Part shown: positions 1 to 4,899 of the stretch, in pieces
Layout: every line of letters begins with the position of its first letter
Numbering within the stretch: the stretch's first letter is position 1
Origin: Dietzia timorensis
GTDB taxonomy: Bacteria; Actinomycetota; Actinomycetes; Mycobacteriales; Mycobacteriaceae
Length of the DNA: 5,071 bases
Direction: 5' to 3'
Assembly (NCBI RefSeq): GCF_020742175.1
Contig: NZ_DYXM01000220.1
Span: 1-5,071 of the forward strand
Position numbers and translations under genes: made by a program
Notes under the pieces: generated by a model
What the model was told of the DNA's origin: nothing
Databases searched by the model: none
The model's input: only the letters and a program-made list of their open reading frames with translations

Positions 1-60
1 GATCTCGAAACAACCACGAATACGACTACGACTTCGAATACGACTACACAGAGGAAAACC
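1..60. repeat. Degenerate 6-bp repeat tract upstream of the small Cys-rich gene
   Basis: Hexamers related to TACGAC follow one another from about 15 to 50: cacgaa, tacgac, tacgac, ttcgaa, tacgac, tacaca. The 13-mer cgaatacgactac occurs at 17-29 and again at 35-47, exactly 18 bp apart. All three plus-strand frames are open here. Frame 3 would give an acidic, aromatic peptide (EYDYDFEYDY, stop at 81-83), possibly the tail of an upstream gene. Frame 1 joins the small gene at 61 in frame and would give a Thr-rich leader. The tract is less GC-rich than the rest of the window. Whether it is coding or leader DNA cannot be decided without the sequence to the left. Confidence 0.5.
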
Positions 61-222
61 ATGTGCCGAGCAGTCACCTGTAAGAAATGCGGAAAAACCA
101 CCTGGGCCGGATGCGGCAATCACGTCGACCAGGTGATGGGTCCGATCCCGAAATCCGAGCGGTGCCCGGGACACGAGAGCGAACCGAAAACGGGATTCAT
201 GCAGCGGCTGCTCGGACGCTGA
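61..222 (+). CDS. Small Cys-rich zinc-ribbon-like protein, 53 aa
   Basis: The protein opens MCRAVTCKKCGKTTWAGCG, continues with an NHVDQVM stretch, then RCPGH, and ends in a basic amphipathic tail. Cysteines at 2, 7, 10, 18 and 35 with histidines at 21 and 38 form CxxC and CxxH pairs, which suggests a single Zn-binding knuckle. The CGKTTWAGCGxHVxxVM pattern is one I recognise from a small uncharacterised family common in Actinobacteria; its function is unknown to me. The start is supported by an AGAGGA ribosome site at 50-55, six bases before the ATG, and by the MCR start usual for the family. The frame stays open upstream to the window edge, so a longer form is not excluded. It runs towards the convergent SDR gene, with 19 bp between the two stop codons and no clear terminator. 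Confidence 0.82.
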   Translation: MCRAVTCKKCGKTTWAGCGNHVDQVMGPIPKSERCPGHESEPKTGFMQRLLGR

Positions 223-241
223 GCGAGCCACAGGCAGCACC

Positions 242-1024
242 CTAGACCCCGTAGCCTCCGTCGACGTCGAGCTTTTGTCCGGAGATGAAGCCGGCGCGCG
301 GGGAGGCGAGGAAGGCCACGGCCTCGGCGACGTCCTCGGTGCTGCCGAAGCGGCGCAGTGGGATGTTCGATTTCGTCACCTCGAGGGCGCGGGAGTCGAG
401 CTCGCCCGAGTCGATGAGCCGTGCGGCCATGCCGTCGGTGAGCATCCCCGGGCCGACGCAGTTGACGCGCACCCCGTAGCGCCCCTCCTCCGCGGCGAGC
501 GCCCAGGCGATCTGCTCGACCGCGCCCTTGGGGATGGCGGAGAGGCCGTCGCGGACCGGGTACCGGCTCGTCGCGGCGGTGGTCACCGCCACCACGGCGC
601 CGCGCGCGGCGCGAAGGTGAGGCAGCGCCGCGGACGCTGCGGCGAAGAACCCGGCGGCATCGTCGTCGAGCTGGGCGGCGACGTCCGCCGTCATAACCGA
701 AGACATGTGCACCATGGGCACGTGCGGGCCGGCGCAGTGCGCGAGCACAGCGATGCCGCCGCAGCGCTTACCGACATCGTCGAGCGCCGCGGCGGCTTCT
801 GCGCGTTCGGCGGCCGAGAAGTCCAGACGCACGCGCTCTACGGAAATAGCGCGTCCCGCCTCGCCTGCGAGGTCGAGGCACTCGGCGGCGAGATTGTCCG
901 GCGATGCGCTGCGATACCCCAGCACCAGCGTCGAGTTCTGCGGCGCGTCCTGGGACAGGCGACGGGCCACCGCCTGGCCGATACCGCCCGAGGCTCCGGT
1001 GACGACGATTGCTGGTGCAGACAT
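242..1024 (-). CDS. SDR family oxidoreductase (atypical active site)
   Basis: This is a 260-aa short-chain dehydrogenase/reductase, the normal length for a classical single-domain member, with a Rossmann fold for NAD(P). The nucleotide-binding motif TGASGGIG is at residues 9-16. HCAG (96-99) stands where NNAG is usual. RVNCVGPGM (186-194) is the family's N/PG segment after the active site, and FISGQKLDVDGGYGV closes the protein in FabG style. The catalytic region is unusual: Lys166 is present in LSAIPKGAVEQ, but the residue four before it, normally Tyr, is Ser162, and the usual catalytic Ser position is Thr149. A Tyr lies nearby at 155 in RYPVRD. The protein is therefore either a subfamily with a shifted active site or not a standard reductase. 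No Shine-Dalgarno precedes the ATG, so a leaderless or weakly initiated message is possible. Substrate unknown; no visible link to oxoproline metabolism. Confidence 0.9.
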   Translation of the reverse strand: MSAPAIVVTGASGGIGQAVARRLSQDAPQNSTLVLGYRSASPDNLAAECLDLAGEAGRAISVERVRLDFSAAERAEAAAALDDVGKRCGGIAVLAHCAGPHVPMVHMSSVMTADVAAQLDDDAAGFFAAASAALPHLRAARGAVVAVTTAATSRYPVRDGLSAIPKGAVEQIAWALAAEEGRYGVRVNCVGPGMLTDGMAARLIDSGELDSRALEVTKSNIPLRRFGSTEDVAEAVAFLASPRAGFISGQKLDVDGGYGV

Positions 1025-1116
1025 GCGAGTAAGGGTAGTGGCGGCACCCGCACTACACGGCCGAATCGGCCACCATCGCGGCGGCGGGGGTGGCCGAGTT
1101 GGATGCTGCCCGGGTT
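1025..1116. other. Gap between gntR-type gene and SDR gene
   Basis: These 92 bp lie between two minus-strand genes. The half nearer the regulator holds a GC-rich hairpin (annotated separately). The half nearer the SDR start must contain its promoter if the SDR is transcribed alone. On the minus strand the bases just before the SDR start read CACTACCCTTACTCGC; TACCCT is a possible -10 with no convincing -35 box. Confidence 0.35.
1061..1102 (-). terminator. GC-rich hairpin downstream of the regulator, terminator-like without U tract
   Basis: TCGGCCACC at 1066-1074 pairs perfectly with GGTGGCCGA at 1089-1097 around a 14-nt GC-rich loop. After one mismatch, four more pairs (one of them G-U) extend the stem to 1061/1102. 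It starts about 15 bp past the stop codon of the FCD regulator and before the SDR gene on the same strand, which is where a terminator would lie. No T run follows in the minus-strand direction, so it is not a textbook intrinsic terminator, although U-poor hairpins are common in actinobacteria. It could instead protect an mRNA end or be chance pairing in GC-rich DNA. Confidence 0.4.
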
Positions 1117-1836
1117 CTACTCGGTCACCCGCGCCCGCTCGAGCCGGTCAAGCAGATCGGCCTTGGCCTCGGAGAGGTAGCGGTCGAGCTCGTCTGCCGC
1201 CCCATCGAAGTCCTCGGCGAGGAAAAGCTCGTACACCTGCTGGTTGCGCTCGACGTAAGGGTGCTGGAAATCGAGCACGTCGTTGGTGGCGGCGAAGGCG
1301 AGGCGGAGCTCGGTCTTGAGCCCGGCCATGAATTGGATGAGCCGCGGACTCTCCGAGAGCCCGGCGATGGCGGCGTGAAAATTGAGGTCCGCGAACCCCA
1401 GTCCCCACTTGTCCTGCTCGCGGATCGCCGTTCGCCCCGCCTCGATGGCCTCCCGCATCTCGTACACCGTGGCGCGACGCGCGCGGGCAGAGGACTCCCC
1501 CGCGCGGCGAAGGGCATTGACCTCTATGAGCAGGCGGACCGCATAGACATCGGTGATGTCGGAGGCGGTGAGGCGGCGCACGAAGACACCCCGGTTTGTT
1601 ACGTGCTCAATAAGTCTTTCGGTTTCGAGGAGGCGGAAAACCTCGCGAATTGTGTTGCGCGAGACGCCCATGGACTCGGTGAGCGCGGATTCGACGAGCC
1701 GCGAGCCGGGAGCGATATCGCCCCGGACTATGGCCTCACGCAGCGCGGATACGGCCGCGTCCATGGTCGACGGCGGCCGCAGCGAGGCAAACGCGCGGCC
1801 GACGACGACGGCCGTGTCCTCGGTCTGCCGCTCCAT
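1117..1836 (-). CDS. GntR-family transcriptional regulator, FadR/FCD subfamily
   Basis: This 239-aa protein combines an N-terminal GntR winged helix (about residues 26-88, with VSRNTIREVFRLLETERLIE as recognition-helix region and RGVFVRR as wing) and an all-helical FCD ligand-binding domain (about 92-232). FCD domains usually bind a metal through Asp, His, His, His. Here Asp150 and His154 (DLNFH) are kept, but the third and fourth positions, judged by spacing, are Asn198 and Tyr220, so the effector site probably differs. A GTG two codons upstream was rejected because it overlaps the strong AAGGAGGT ribosome site at 1841-1848, which sits properly spaced before the ATG at 1836. The gene is divergent from the 5-oxoproline operon and is its likely local regulator, probably sensing a small acid such as 5-oxoproline or glutamate (inferred). 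Such proteins are mostly repressors that also control themselves. Confidence 0.93.
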   Translation of the reverse strand: MERQTEDTAVVVGRAFASLRPPSTMDAAVSALREAIVRGDIAPGSRLVESALTESMGVSRNTIREVFRLLETERLIEHVTNRGVFVRRLTASDITDVYAVRLLIEVNALRRAGESSARARRATVYEMREAIEAGRTAIREQDKWGLGFADLNFHAAIAGLSESPRLIQFMAGLKTELRLAFAATNDVLDFQHPYVERNQQVYELFLAEDFDGAADELDRYLSEAKADLLDRLERARVTE

Positions 1837-1840
1837 CGCC

Positions 1841-1848
1841 ACCTCCTT
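1841..1848 (-). promoter_or_regulatory. Strong Shine-Dalgarno that fixes the regulator start
   Basis: On the minus strand the sequence reads AAGGAGGT followed by GGCG and then ATG, placing the GGAGG core five bases before the ATG at 1836. A GTG at 1842-1840 lies inside this site and so is not the initiation codon. Confidence 0.85.
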
Positions 1849-1862
1849 CCACCGGATTGCAT

Positions 1863-1899
1863 CAAGACCTTTTAGTCCACCAAGGCGAATTGGGTCTTG
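1863..1899. repeat. Spaced inverted repeat CAAGACC / GGTCTTG
   Basis: CAAGACC at 1863-1869 is matched exactly in reverse complement by GGTCTTG at 1893-1899, with 23 bp between. It lies in the likely 5' leader of the divergent regulator gene. It could be a widely spaced protein site, a weak RNA stem or chance. Confidence 0.3.
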
Positions 1900-1903
1900 C
1901 GCA

Positions 1904-1916
1904 ATTGTGGGACAAT
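1904..1916. promoter_or_regulatory. Putative FCD/GntR operator ATTGT-GGG-ACAAT
   Basis: This is a perfect 5-bp inverted repeat around a 3-bp centre. The inner eleven bases TTGTGGGACAA satisfy the FadR-subfamily operator pattern TNGTNNNACNA. It sits between the divergently encoded FCD regulator and the transporter gene, the expected location for its own and the operon's control. If the TTGCGC/TACACA promoter is used, binding here would block RNA polymerase. The motif match and symmetry are seen directly; binding by this regulator is inferred. Confidence 0.65.
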
Positions 1917-1925
1917 CCTACACAC

Positions 1926-1941
1926 TGTGTGTTAGCTCACA
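1926..1941. promoter_or_regulatory. Putative CRP/GlxR-type binding site
   Basis: TGTGTGTTAGCTCACA fits the GlxR/CRP consensus TGTGA-NNTANN-TCACA at 11 of 12 defined positions, the exception being T for A at position 5. It overlaps the right half of a 13-bp palindrome and lies about 60 bp before the transporter start. In Corynebacteriales GlxR, and in mycobacteria Crp, use such sites to tune carbon and amino-acid metabolism. Its position downstream of one candidate promoter but upstream of another leaves open whether it activates or represses. Confidence 0.5.
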
Positions 1942-1990
1942 CGCTACCTTTGATACCGACACCCCGCCTCATCACGCGGGTCCACCCACG

Positions 1991-1996
1991 AGGAGA
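1991..1996 (+). promoter_or_regulatory. Ribosome site AGGAGA selecting the transporter start
   Basis: AGGAGA lies four bases before the ATG at 2001. The reading frame stays open upstream to 1857, but that part runs through the operator region and lacks protein-like sequence, so the ATG at 2001 is preferred. Confidence 0.75.
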
Positions 1997-2000
1997 GCTC

Positions 2001-3260
2001 ATGGCCAGCTCCGATACTCCGGCGAACGTCGGAACACGCGACGACAACACCGACGGCGCAGTCGCGAAAAAACCCGCATCCGCGAGCGGCACCGTGCTCG
2101 GTGCGATGTTCCTCATGGCGACCTCCGCCGTGGGCCCAGGGTTCATCACCCAAACCACCAGCTTCACCGTCCAGATCGGCGCCGCGTTCGCCTTCGCGAT
2201 CCTCGTGTCGATCCTGGTCGACTTCGCGGTGCAGATGAACGTGTGGCGCGTGCTCGGTGTCGCCGGGATGCGCGCCAACGAACTCGCCAACACGGTCCTG
2301 CCCGGCCTCGGCTGGGTGCTCGCCGCGCTCGTCTTCTTCGGCGGCGCGGTATTCAACATCGGAAATATCTCGGGCACGGGCCTGGGCACCGACGCGATGC
2401 TCGGTCTCGAACCGCGGACAGGGGCGGTCATTTCGTGCGTTGTCGCGATCGCGATCTTCCTCATCAAACGCGCCGGCGCAGCCCTCGACCGCATCGTCGT
2501 CGTACTCGGCTTCGTCATGATCGGGCTGACGATCTACGTTGCCGTGACCTCCTCCCCTCCCGTGGGCGAGGCGATGACGCAGGCCGTCCTTCCCGACACC
2601 ATCGACGTCGTCATCATCACCACGCTCATCGGCGGCACGGTGGGCGGCTACATCACCTACGCCGGCGCACACAGGCTTGTTGACGCCGGGCAGACCGGGC
2701 CCGAGCACGCGAGCTCCATCGCCCGTAGCTCGGTCATGGGCATCATCGTCACCGGCATCATGCGCGCCGTGCTGTTCCTCGCGATCCTCGGTGTCGTTCA
2801 CGCGGGCGCCGCGCTCGGAGAGGACAACGCGGCGGCCGATGCCTTCCAATTCGCTGCCGGCGAGGTCGGATTGCGGATGTTCGGCATCATCTTCTGGGCG
2901 GCGGCACTGACCTCGGTGATCGGGGCGTCCTACACCACGGTGTCCTTCATCACCACGCAAAAGACGACGCCACGCACGCGCAACTTCCTCACCGTCGGGT
3001 TCATCATCGCCTGCCTCGCGTTGTTCCTTCTCCTCGGCAAGGCACCGACCACTCTGCTGATCTTCGCCGGCGCCCTGAACGGAATCATCCTGCCCATCGG
3101 GTTCACGCTCATCGTCTACGTCGCCTGGCGCCGACGCGACCTGCTTCACCGGTACAAGTACCCGGCGTGGCTGCTTATCGTGGGTGTGCTGGCATGGCTA
3201 CTCACGCTATGGCTGGGAGTGGAATCGATCGGCGGTCTCCAGGACCTGTGGAACGCATAG
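2001..3260 (+). CDS. ycsG: NRAMP-related membrane transporter, YcsG type, of the 5-oxoproline operon
   Basis: This 419-aa integral membrane protein has about 11 predicted helices, among them residues 31-50, 57-79, 100-122, 142-156, 164-184, 202-222, 244-270, 291-313, 329-347, 350-376 and 388-408, after a hydrophilic cytoplasmic N-terminus of about 30 residues. Length and layout fit NRAMP carriers of the LeuT fold. The metal signature is absent: the first helix has AVGPGFITQ (43-51) instead of DPGN, and the sixth has GGTVGGYITYAGAHR (211-225) instead of the MPH motif. These are features I recall in B. subtilis YcsG, which also neighbours the 5-oxoprolinase genes. It is therefore probably not a Mn/Fe importer; uptake of 5-oxoproline or a related acid is the natural guess, but the substrate is inferred from context only. 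It is the first gene of the operon and ends 26 bp before pxpA. Confidence 0.88.
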   Translation: MASSDTPANVGTRDDNTDGAVAKKPASASGTVLGAMFLMATSAVGPGFITQTTSFTVQIGAAFAFAILVSILVDFAVQMNVWRVLGVAGMRANELANTVLPGLGWVLAALVFFGGAVFNIGNISGTGLGTDAMLGLEPRTGAVISCVVAIAIFLIKRAGAALDRIVVVLGFVMIGLTIYVAVTSSPPVGEAMTQAVLPDTIDVVIITTLIGGTVGGYITYAGAHRLVDAGQTGPEHASSIARSSVMGIIVTGIMRAVLFLAILGVVHAGAALGEDNAAADAFQFAAGEVGLRMFGIIFWAAALTSVIGASYTTVSFITTQKTTPRTRNFLTVGFIIACLALFLLLGKAPTTLLIFAGALNGIILPIGFTLIVYVAWRRRDLLHRYKYPAWLLIVGVLAWLLTLWLGVESIGGLQDLWNA

Positions 3261-3286
3261 CACCACACATTTCGAGGAGCTTTGAC

Positions 3287-4069
3287 ATGAGTGACCACCA
3301 CATCGACCTCAACGCAGATCTCGGCGAGTCCTTCGGCCAGTGGACGATGGGCGACGACGCGGCGATGCTCGACATCGTCTCCAGCGCGAACGTCGCCTGC
3401 GCATTCCATGCCGGGGATCCGCTCGTCATGCTTCGCACGCTCGAGCAGGCCTTCTCGCGCCAGGTCACGGTCGGCGCCCACGTCGCCTATCGCGACCTCG
3501 CCGGGTTCGGCCGCCGGTACATCGACTACGCACCGGACGAGCTGCGCGCCGACGTGCTCTACCAGCTTGCCGCGCTCGACGGGATGGCGCGCACCGTGGG
3601 AGGCGAGATCTCCTACGTCAAACCCCATGGCGCGCTGTACAACACCGCGTTCGGCGACGAGGGTCAGGCCCGCGCGGTCGCCGAGGCGGTGGCGTCCTTC
3701 GACTCCGGCCTCGTGATGCTCGGCCTGCCCGGCTCGCAGCTGCTCGTGCAGGCCGAGCGGGCCGGGCTCGGCACTGCGGTCGAGGCGTTCGCCGATCGCG
3801 CCTACAACTCCGACGGCACGCTCGCCAGTCGCCGCGAGCCAGGCTCGGTGCTCACCGATCCGGCCGAGGTCTCCCGGCGGATGGTGCGCCTCGTCACCGG
3901 CGGCGCGCTCACCGACCGCACGGGCGGCGAGGTGCGCATCGACGCCGCGTCGATCTGCACGCACGGCGATTCCCCGGGCGCCGTGGAGATGGCCCGCGCG
4001 GTCCGCGCGGAGCTCGAGTCCGCCGGCGTCACCATCGGCGCCTTCGCCGGAAGGTCCGGCACGCGATGA
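3287..4069 (+). CDS. pxpA: 5-oxoprolinase subunit PxpA (LamB/YcsF family)
   Basis: This 260-aa protein is close to the usual family length. It carries the family signatures in order: DLNADLGE (7-14), SANVACAFHAGDP (33-45), GAHVAYRDLAGFGRR (63-77), VKPHGALYN (111-119), EAFADRAYN (166-174) and SICTHGD (222-228). PxpA works with PxpB and PxpC as a cytoplasmic ATP-dependent 5-oxoprolinase, converting 5-oxo-L-proline to glutamate. The conserved acidic and His residues in these motifs make up the active-site cleft of this TIM-barrel-like family. One departure is Ala39 where nearly all members I recall have Gly (ACGFHAG). The start at 3287 follows AGGAG (3275-3279) with a 7-base spacer; an upstream extension in the same frame would run into the transporter gene. 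The stop codon overlaps the next start (ATGA), implying translational coupling. Confidence 0.96.
   Translation: MSDHHIDLNADLGESFGQWTMGDDAAMLDIVSSANVACAFHAGDPLVMLRTLEQAFSRQVTVGAHVAYRDLAGFGRRYIDYAPDELRADVLYQLAALDGMARTVGGEISYVKPHGALYNTAFGDEGQARAVAEAVASFDSGLVMLGLPGSQLLVQAERAGLGTAVEAFADRAYNSDGTLASRREPGSVLTDPAEVSRRMVRLVTGGALTDRTGGEVRIDAASICTHGDSPGAVEMARAVRAELESAGVTIGAFAGRSGTR
4046..4060 (+). promoter_or_regulatory. Hairpin enclosing the ribosome site of the ycsI gene
   Basis: GCCGG (4046-4050) and CCGGC (4056-4060) form a perfect stem with loop AAGGT. The only Shine-Dalgarno-like bases before the ATG at 4066, GGAAGG at 4049-4054, lie in this stem-loop. Ribosomes finishing pxpA would open it, which fits coupling through the ATGA overlap. 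The structure is short and lies within coding sequence, so chance is possible. Confidence 0.35.
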
Positions 4070-4899
4070 CCGCCGTCGACTACCCCACCGATCCGGCCTC
4101 GCTCTCCCCCGCCGAGGCGCGCGCCTTCTTCCGCAGCGGTCCTCCGGCTCCGACCTCGGGATGGTGCACCGGTTTCGCCCAGGCGAATCTCATCGCCCTG
4201 CCCCGGGAGCAGGCCTTCGATTTCCTCCTGTTCGCCCAGCGCAACCCGAAGCCCTGTCCGGTGCTCGAAGTCCTCGAGCCGGGGCAGTTCCGCGGCGGGA
4301 TCCTCGGCGGCGGAGGCGCGCGCGGCGAGTCCGACCCGCTCGCCGACGTGCGCACCGATGCCCCCGGTTACCGTGTCTGGCGGGGCGGCGAGCTCGTCGC
4401 CGAAACTCCGGATGCGCGCGAGTTCTGGAGCGAGGACATGGTCGCGTTCCTCATCGGCTGCTCGTTCACCTTCGAACATCCCCTCCTCGCCGCAGGCGTG
4501 CCCGTGCGGCACATCGCCGCGGGCCGCAACGTGCCGATGTACCGCACGAATCGCGCGTGCCGCCCCGCGGGCGGGTTCCGCGGCGAGCTCGTCGTCTCGA
4601 TGCGCGCGATCCCCGCCGACCAGGTCGCCGACGCCGTGCGCATCTCTTCGCGCTTCCCCTCGGTGCACGGCGCCCCGGTGCACGTCGGCGAGCCTGGAGC
4701 GCTCGGCATTGCCGATCTCGCGCAGCCCGATTTCGGCGACCCGCCGGTCATTGCTGACGGCGACGTTCCCGTGTTCTGGGCGTGCGGGGTCACCCCGCAG
4801 GCCATGGTCATGGCGTCTGCCCCGCCGCTGGCCATCACCCATTCGCCGGGCATGATGCTCATCACCGATGCCCCCGACTCCGAGTACCAGGTGCCCTAG
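4066..4899 (+). CDS. ycsI: YcsI/DUF1445 family protein (putative hydro-lyase, D-glutamate cyclase-like)
   Basis: This 277-aa protein is of normal family length, with the signature blocks GWCTGFAQANL (32-42), FLLFAQRNPKPCPVLEV (53-69), DVRTDAPGYRVWR (94-106), MVAFLIGCSFTFEHPL (125-140), NVPMYRTN (155-162), SRFPSVHGAPVHVG (195-208), PVFWACGVTPQ (235-245) and SPGMMLITD (260-268). Conserved cysteines include 64, 132 and 240. Databases call the family putative hydro-lyase. A domain of this family occurs in the mammalian D-glutamate cyclase DGLUCY, which forms 5-oxo-D-proline from D-glutamate. That link and the place between pxpA and pxpB suggest chemistry on glutamate, 5-oxoproline or a damaged form of it; the exact reaction here is inferred. 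It is soluble, with no signal peptide seen. The ATG overlaps the pxpA stop, and its own TAG abuts the next ATG. The frame is open far upstream only as a shadow of pxpA. Confidence 0.93.
   Translation: MTAVDYPTDPASLSPAEARAFFRSGPPAPTSGWCTGFAQANLIALPREQAFDFLLFAQRNPKPCPVLEVLEPGQFRGGILGGGGARGESDPLADVRTDAPGYRVWRGGELVAETPDAREFWSEDMVAFLIGCSFTFEHPLLAAGVPVRHIAAGRNVPMYRTNRACRPAGGFRGELVVSMRAIPADQVADAVRISSRFPSVHGAPVHVGEPGALGIADLAQPDFGDPPVIADGDVPVFWACGVTPQAMVMASAPPLAITHSPGMMLITDAPDSEYQVP

Larger units (their letters stand above)
1837..2000. promoter_or_regulatory. Divergent promoter and operator region between regulator and oxoproline operon
   Basis: The region is lower in GC than its surroundings and dense in symmetric elements: a 7-bp inverted repeat (1863-1869/1893-1899), an FCD-type operator palindrome (1904-1916), a 13-bp palindrome (1920-1932) and a CRP/GlxR-like site (1926-1941). 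For the plus-strand operon, TTGCGC at 1897-1902 and TACACA at 1919-1924, 16 bp apart, form a weak possible -35/-10 pair with the operator between them. TACCTT at 1945-1950 is an alternative -10. For the regulator, a minus-strand GACTAAA around 1871-1877 is the best -10 candidate. None of the promoter boxes is a close consensus match, so transcription starts remain uncertain. Confidence 0.6.

Noticed and set aside
202..221. CAGCG/CGCTG hairpin at the end of the small gene as a terminator
   Set aside because: Only five pairs, inside coding sequence, and no T run follows.
275..1319. Long plus-strand open frames antisense to the SDR gene and regulator
   Set aside because: Arg/Ala/Gly-rich translations with no domain-like pattern, produced by the G/C-rich third positions of the minus-strand genes.
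1837..1842. GTG start for the regulator at 1842
   Set aside because: It lies within the Shine-Dalgarno sequence; the ATG at 1836 has ideal spacing.
1944..3149. 401-codon minus-strand open frame opposite the transporter
   Set aside because: The translation is highly charged, rich in Asp, Glu, Arg and Gly, with no recognisable motif; the opposite strand encodes a clear membrane protein.
2001..3260. Standard Mn2+/Fe2+ NRAMP transporter annotation
   Set aside because: DPGN and MPH metal motifs are absent, and the operon context points to 5-oxoproline metabolism.
3340..4065. Upstream in-frame extension of the ycsI frame through pxpA
   Set aside because: The extension is Arg-rich shadow sequence of pxpA; YcsI family similarity begins just after the ATG at 4066, which overlaps the pxpA stop.
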